This document shows, one piece after another, positions 59,114 to 64,000 of a stretch of DNA of 64,000 bases. Below the pieces are notes generated by a model. It saw only the letters and a program-made list of their open reading frames with translations, made no database searches and was not told where the DNA came from. The position numbers and the translations under genes are program-made. Position 1 is the first letter of the stretch; every line of letters begins with the position of its first letter. This DNA is from Gnetum montanum (lineage: Eukaryota > Streptophyta > Gnetopsida > Gnetales > Gnetaceae), in NCBI GenBank assembly GCA_015680685.1, contig MNCI01010141.1, positions 449,791 through 513,790 of the forward strand, written 5' to 3'.

Positions 59114-60638
59114 ATGATTTCTCCATTCCCCTGTATCTTTCCAGGATCCAATCAACAAAATTTTCAAAAATGTTGCAGAAGCAGCATTATTCCTAGGCTA
59201 GCGTTAAGATCCTCCTGCTTAGCAGTACCAGCAGCATCAATGGCAGCTTCGAAGAAGCCAAGAGTAGGTTGGATTGGAACAGGCGTGATGGGCCAGGCAA
59301 TGTGTGGTCGCTTGCTTTCTGCTGGACATCAAGTCACTGTGTTTAACAGAACCCCTGCAAAAGCCCAGTTTCTGTGCGATAATGGTGCAGTCATGGCCGA
59401 TTCCCCCTCCACCGTTGCCTCCCGCAGCGACGTTGTCTTTACCATTGTGAATTTCCCCCAAGATGTCCGCCAGGTAGTTTTCTTCGCGCTTGTGCACTTT
59501 GTCAGGATCAGCGTTGCAGGGTTCTTTAAATATAGAACATTTGAACTTTTTCTGATTGCCATTTAGTTTGAAGAAACATAGGGATAGTTTTCCGCAAGAT
59601 CAAACGCCTAGAAGTCCCTTGTTGAGTGCTCGAGTTCCCGTATATTAACAGAAATCTTTGCAGAGCTATTTCTAGTATAGGTTTCTTATAATCGGTGATT
59701 AATTTCACACTGTAATTTTATGGTAATATAAACTTTCATTGTTGAATGACATTTGATTGCAACTTTCTTTACAGATCGCAATCAATTTTGAGTTTGTGGG
59801 TTTCTTTTATCCCTTGATTTTAGTTTGGAGTAGAATTCGTTTTGACCGTATAGATCTAAGGTATTTATCCGTCCGCAAACAAGAAAATGAGAAGCAAAAA
59901 GATGACAGTAAGCCCGTAAAGATGGCATGACGATGTTGATGAGAGTAGTGTTGGTTAGCATCGTTTTATGATAACGAGGAAGGAAGAATTACGGTATCAT
60001 AAATTGATCATACAACCCCTAAGCTAGAGAACAAGCATATTTCACCTATTTTTTGAGGTATAGCTTAAACTTGCAACATTATGGTTGACAAGCCGACAAA
60101 TTACCAGCTAACTAATCAATTTTGTTGGTGTTTGTAGTAATGTAATGATTTTTATCTTTTACACGCGTTTCTTGAAATGGGATTTTTCAAGCGTGTTAAT
60201 AATATTTCTTTCCTGGCAGGTGATACTTGGGGAGAGAGGAATTATTCATGGTTTGGGTCCAGGAGGAGTGGTTGTAGATATGAGCACCAGTGAGCCTTCT
60301 TTGGCAAAGGAGATATATAATGTTGCCAAGGTAAAGGGCTTCAACTCTGTAGATGCTCCTGTTTCAGGTGGAGACAAGGGGGCCCAGGATGGCGCTTTGG
60401 CTATATTTGCTGGAGGAGATAAGGAAGTTGTCGAAATGTTGAAACCCTTATTTGATCGTATGGGCAAGGTTAACTACATGGGAGGCCCTGGCATGGGACA
60501 GTTTGCCAAATTAGGAAACCAAATTACTATAACCTCTACCATGGTAGGCCTCATTGAGGGCATCGTTTTTGCATACAAGGCAGACTTAGATGTTGAAGCC
60601 TACATCAGAGCCATAGCATCTGGTGCTGCTGGATCCAG
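59114..60638 (+). CDS. 3-hydroxyisobutyrate dehydrogenase-like reductase, 5' part (two exons)
   Basis: Exon 1 is 59114-59473 (120 codons, phase 0) and exon 2 is 60220-60638 (419 nt), joined across GT at 59474 and AG at 60218-60219; a second donor GT follows 60638. The 259 encoded residues show a Ser/Arg-rich N-terminus of about 45 residues like an organelle transit peptide. The NAD(P)-binding GWIGTGVMG is at 52-60, NRT at 78-80, DAPVSGGDKGAQDG at about 165-178 and the catalytic-Lys motif AKLGNQ with Lys217. The family oxidises or reduces short beta-hydroxyacids and semialdehydes. The wording (VDMSTSEPSLAKEIY, MVGLIEGIVFA) is closest, from memory, to plant HIBADH-like 1/2 (At1g71170/At1g71180). 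The last 50-70 residues lie beyond 64000 or were missed. Met43 is an alternative start. No stops: apparently intact. Confidence 0.88.
59474..60219 (+). other. Intron 1 of the HIBADH-like gene (746 bp)
   Basis: AT-rich, bounded by CAG|GTAGTT and a T-rich tract ending GCAG. No inserted element recognised. Confidence 0.85.
60220..60638 (+). CDS. Exon 2 of the HIBADH-like gene
   Basis: The acceptor TTTCTTTCCTGGCAG precedes VILGERGIIHGLGPGGVVVD; the exon ends GGATCCAG with donor GTATGC. It encodes the end of the Rossmann domain, the substrate-binding loop DAPVSGG, the Lys217 motif and the first helices of the C-terminal domain (GLIEGIVFAYKADLDVEAYI), stopping in GAAGS. The codon is split after two bases (phase 2). 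Confidence 0.9.
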
Positions 60639-61630
60639 GTATGCTGTCCTGACAGTTTATTTAAGTTGCAATACATTCGGATTGATGTGAATCCACATTT
60701 ATGAGGCTGAAAGTAGTATTTTGCAAACTTTACTTGAACTCTAAATACTAGATCCAATGCTGACTCTATATAATTTATGTTAAAATAGTTTGCAAGATAA
60801 ATGCATTACAATGATTTTTTAATGAACACTGATGACAAATGTACATATTTGGTGTCCCTTAATTGAGATTGAGTAAAGAAATCTGTATACCCTTTTTGTT
60901 ATGTGCATACGGAATGGCCAAATACAGTGAAGACGAGAAAGCAGACTTTGAACTCTTGATTATGCCTAGATTTAAGGAATAGTATAAAATTAAAGGACTA
61001 GGTTAGGTTGACATTGTTGCTAAAAAATTATTAAGAACAATGACATTGACATTAAAAACATACCTGATGTAGTGCCCCACTATTGTATGTTTTGTGTTGT
61101 ATTGTTGTGTAGTGATTAAATATGTAGACTTAAACTTATTTTGAAGTTTATATATACATATTTAAAGACATTCTTTGTGTTTATAAGTTAATATGGGTGG
61201 TTTAAGCAAACTTTTTAATTTTTTTTTGTTGGATAAGAGTGGTATACCACAATTTTAAAATAATATTGTGAAATTTATGGAAATATGATCCATTGTTTTC
61301 TTGGTGAAAATTTTAATTTATTGAATATTTTGATGAATAAATTTACATCAAAATTCAAAGTTATGAATTTGCACCCAAATTTCATGGAACAACTTGATTT
61401 TGTTTGTAGAGAGTATAAATCTATAATTTTTTTTGTTTGATTTATAATTTTTGAAATTTTTATGTCAGATAGTTAAAATGTACCTTATGTTCGTAGGATT
61501 TTTATAGTTTGATAAAGAAATTAATTTTTATTAACATAACTATGACTTGTTTGTGCTTGTTTTAATCTTCTCAGCATGTGTTAACATTGGATGCTTAGGA
61601 TGTTAGTGGTGGTCAAAACATGGACATTAC

Positions 61631-61671
<41 letters not shown>

Positions 61672-64000
61672 NAAAAAAGAAAAGTTTAAAAATTAACTAT
61701 AATTTTTTAATATTATAAAGTTAAAGTGACTTTAAAAAGTAAAAAAGGTGAACACAACTGAAAAGTCAATGAGAAAAGTAATGACGGTCATAATGTCTGC
61801 TTAATGTTACTTTTTGTCATGCTCATAAGTTCACGTATTTTTAATATGTTTATAGGCTGCTGCAGAATGAATGTCTGGAATTGGTCTAATTATGATGAAT
61901 GGTAAAAAGAAATTTGGCAAATATGCGTTGTCTAATTTTTAACCATTGAATAAGCTTTTGTACATAGGTCTTTGGCCAAGCCTTGGGTCTCCTTCAGCCC
62001 ATAAATAATGGGGCTTTTGCTGGCCTTCACCTTATTGCCAAGTGGTGGAGACCATGTTGTTTGAGCAAGGAGGGAGAGAGAGAAGAGGCGTGAGGCTAGT
62101 CTTTGCTAGTTCCTTTTCTTGTCTTTGGGGTTGAGCTTGGCTGTGCTTGAGCAATACTTCTTGGTTAGACTTAGGGTTGTTCTTGCATGGTAAGAGAGCT
62201 GCTGCTGCTGGCTGTACTTTGAGCTGTTTTGAAGGTTGTTCCTAGCTAAAGCTGGCCTGTGCAGGATTGATTGGTTGCTCATGGTTGTACCTGGGTTCTA
62301 TGGGGCTAATTTGTGAGGCTGTTAGGAGCTGACTTTGTGATTGTTATGATCAAATTGTTCTCGTAGGCTGTTGGCTAAGAAGAAAAATATTAAGGATTTA
62401 ACACCTACCCAACCTTTTAGGGGATTTTCTTCTCCAAAATTAATCAAACCAGTCATAAAGATATATGTTCCCAAATCTCTTGTAGCATTTTGATTGGTAA
62501 TGGGTGTATGCTTTCTTAGCTTGGACAAGTTGAGGGCTCTTTCTTTTGTGCAAATGAGATTCATTTGTGAAGTATGATTCTTAGATTCTTTTGTGAGGCA
62601 TGCAGTTAATTCTTGGGCATGTATGTATACATTGGGTTCGTGAGTTGAATTTTGCTTATCATGTGCACTTGGTGCTTCAAGTTTGTGTGATCCCCCTATT
62701 CTCCAAAAATTATTCTATCGAAAGCTACCAATTTTTGTGTGGGCAAACAAGGCTTAGCTTTTGGAGGTGCTTAATGATGTCAGCCCCACCTTTTTATCTA
62801 GCCTCAGCGTTTGTCTTGTGTAGGCTACAAGATGTTACATGGTTAGAGGTGCTTGATGTGTGATAGCTAGATAGCTAAAGGTTCCATTAAGTACTCATTA
62901 AAAATATCAAGAAATTAGACATATTGATGCTAGTTGTGTCTTTTTGCATGTTGAAAAGTGAAGTGCATATGGTTTCTTGAGCATTTTCTTGATTGGTCTT
63001 GAGGTTTCTTGAGAGAAAGTTGTTAAGTTATAATCCATTATGAAATGGTTCTTTGTTCAAGTGTACAATCCTCTCAATTTGGAAGCATGAAAGGCTAGAA
63101 ATATTAGTTGGAAAGTTTGGAAGAGTTTGACACCATGTTAATCCATCATGGTGGTCAAGTGACTTTGGAACAAGAAAGACAGTCTGCAAATTTCTTTTAC
63201 TGTTCTTATGAGAATGTAGAAGTTTATTTCTTTATTTTTCTTAGAATTTAGAATCTATCTACTTCCTGTGGTTAGAGCATAGAATTTGTTTTTGCATAGA
63301 ACTTAGAAGTTATTTCGCTATTTTTCTCATAAAACAAACTTGGTTTTAATGCTACATCTCAACTAGCTGTTAACTGTAATGTTATTTATTCTCTCATTAA
63401 TCCTTGAGAAATCAATTCTAGCAGATGATAAATCTAGTATGATTCGAAATATCTTGCAAAGAAAACATATGCAAGCTATGAATGATACAAAGTCTTGGTT
63501 TTCTTTGATGATGATTAATCCTGATTAGTGATAGTGTTATTATCATGGTGGTTATTTTCCTTGAAAATTTTCTGAAGGAAAATTATATGTAAATATCAGA
63601 ACTTTGCTTCCTTAATGGTGATGATTATTGGTTAATCTGGCTGCTGTTGTGTTTTTTGTGGCTGTTGGATGCTTGCTCTCAATGTGTTTATACTTAGATT
63701 TTTGATTAGCTAAGAAATCAGAACATGTTTCTTTATTTTGGTTGCTTATTTTTATATAATTTCATGGTTGTAGACTTTTAATTTCCAGCATTTTATGCTT
63801 GCTTTATTGATCCTCTCAAATCTATTATATGTTCTTAGAAATCATAACTTAATTCCACTATTGGGTATTCTAGGCTTCTTCGTTTTGATGCACTCTTTAG
63901 GGATTGCTTGCAGTTGCTGATATACATCAGAAATAGGTAATGTAATGAGGCAGAGGACTAAGATGCTAATAGCTTTTTATGGTTTCTTGGGATGGGTGCT
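60639..64000 (+). other. Intron 2 (open-ended), no exon found to the window edge
   Basis: I found no sequence that continues the dehydrogenase (the expected C-terminal dimer helices) in 60639-64000, so the intron is at least 3.36 kb or the gene is truncated. The stretch is AT/T-rich. Near 61975-62300 it has a GC-richer block with CATAAATAATGG and purine runs that could be an unrecognised repeat. No LTR, TIR or ORF could be supported. Confidence 0.55.
61632..61680 (+). repeat. Poly(A) run with one ambiguous base
   Basis: A nearly pure A tract with an N at 61672, the only ambiguous base I noticed in the window. It could be a retroposon tail or a homopolymer of uncertain length in the assembly. 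Confidence 0.8.

Noticed and set aside
61975-62300. GC-richer block in intron 2 as the next exon of the dehydrogenase or a copia LTR
   Set aside because: No frame continues the expected C-terminal helices, and no paired LTR or TG..CA borders could be found.

Overview
The window reads as a TE-rich stretch of a large seed-plant genome. A gymnosperm such as a conifer or relative is my best guess, because old nested Ty3-type elements fill the region and a two-exon gene fragment opens into an intron of more than 3.3 kb. Species cannot be told from this sequence. Only one convincing host gene is present. The rest is transposons and AT-rich sequence with no recognisable coding capacity.

Layout. 1-374: ends of two older LTRs, one abutting the other. 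532-13770: element A, a complete 13.2 kb plus-strand Ty3-type retrotransposon (TSD CTCAT) with LTRs, PBS, gag, pol (PR-RT-RNaseH-IN), a 2 kb spacer and an extra 3' ORF. 13776-22179: AT-rich DNA with LINE remnants, a tRNA-type SINE, a Harbinger-type MITE, a four-unit tandem array of about 319 bp and a dispersed duplicated block. 22185-42732: element B, minus strand (TSD AATAA), interrupted by element C, plus strand, 24560-32608 (TSD CCAAG), which carries gag and the extra ORF but no pol. 42738-47389: second copies of the SINE, the MITE and the duplicated block, and a LINE hit by the MITE. 47395-48234: solo LTR. 50114-54589: element D, plus strand (TSD TTTAC), an internally deleted relative of B. 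57064-58450: LINE reverse transcriptase on the minus strand. 59114 onward: the 5' two exons of a 3-hydroxyisobutyrate dehydrogenase-like gene that runs out of the window.

Elements A-D belong to one lineage. They share the LTR 3' end and the extra ORF, and the three with an intact 5' region (A, B, C) have a decayed tRNA-Asp-type PBS. The LTRs fall into three subfamilies: A; B and D; C and the solo LTR. All coding regions are pseudogenised, mostly by transitions (G to A, C to T), as expected of long-silenced methylated DNA.

Most interesting: (1) a downstream ORF in all four elements, predicted to encode a basic N-terminus, a globular domain and a very long coiled coil; (2) a promoter module resembling the U3 and TATA region of the LTR, placed about 430-480 bp before that ORF in both A and B and matching each element's own LTR subfamily, which suggests separate transcription of the 3' ORF; (3) paired hairpin-forming repeats conserved in the non-coding spacer of A and B.
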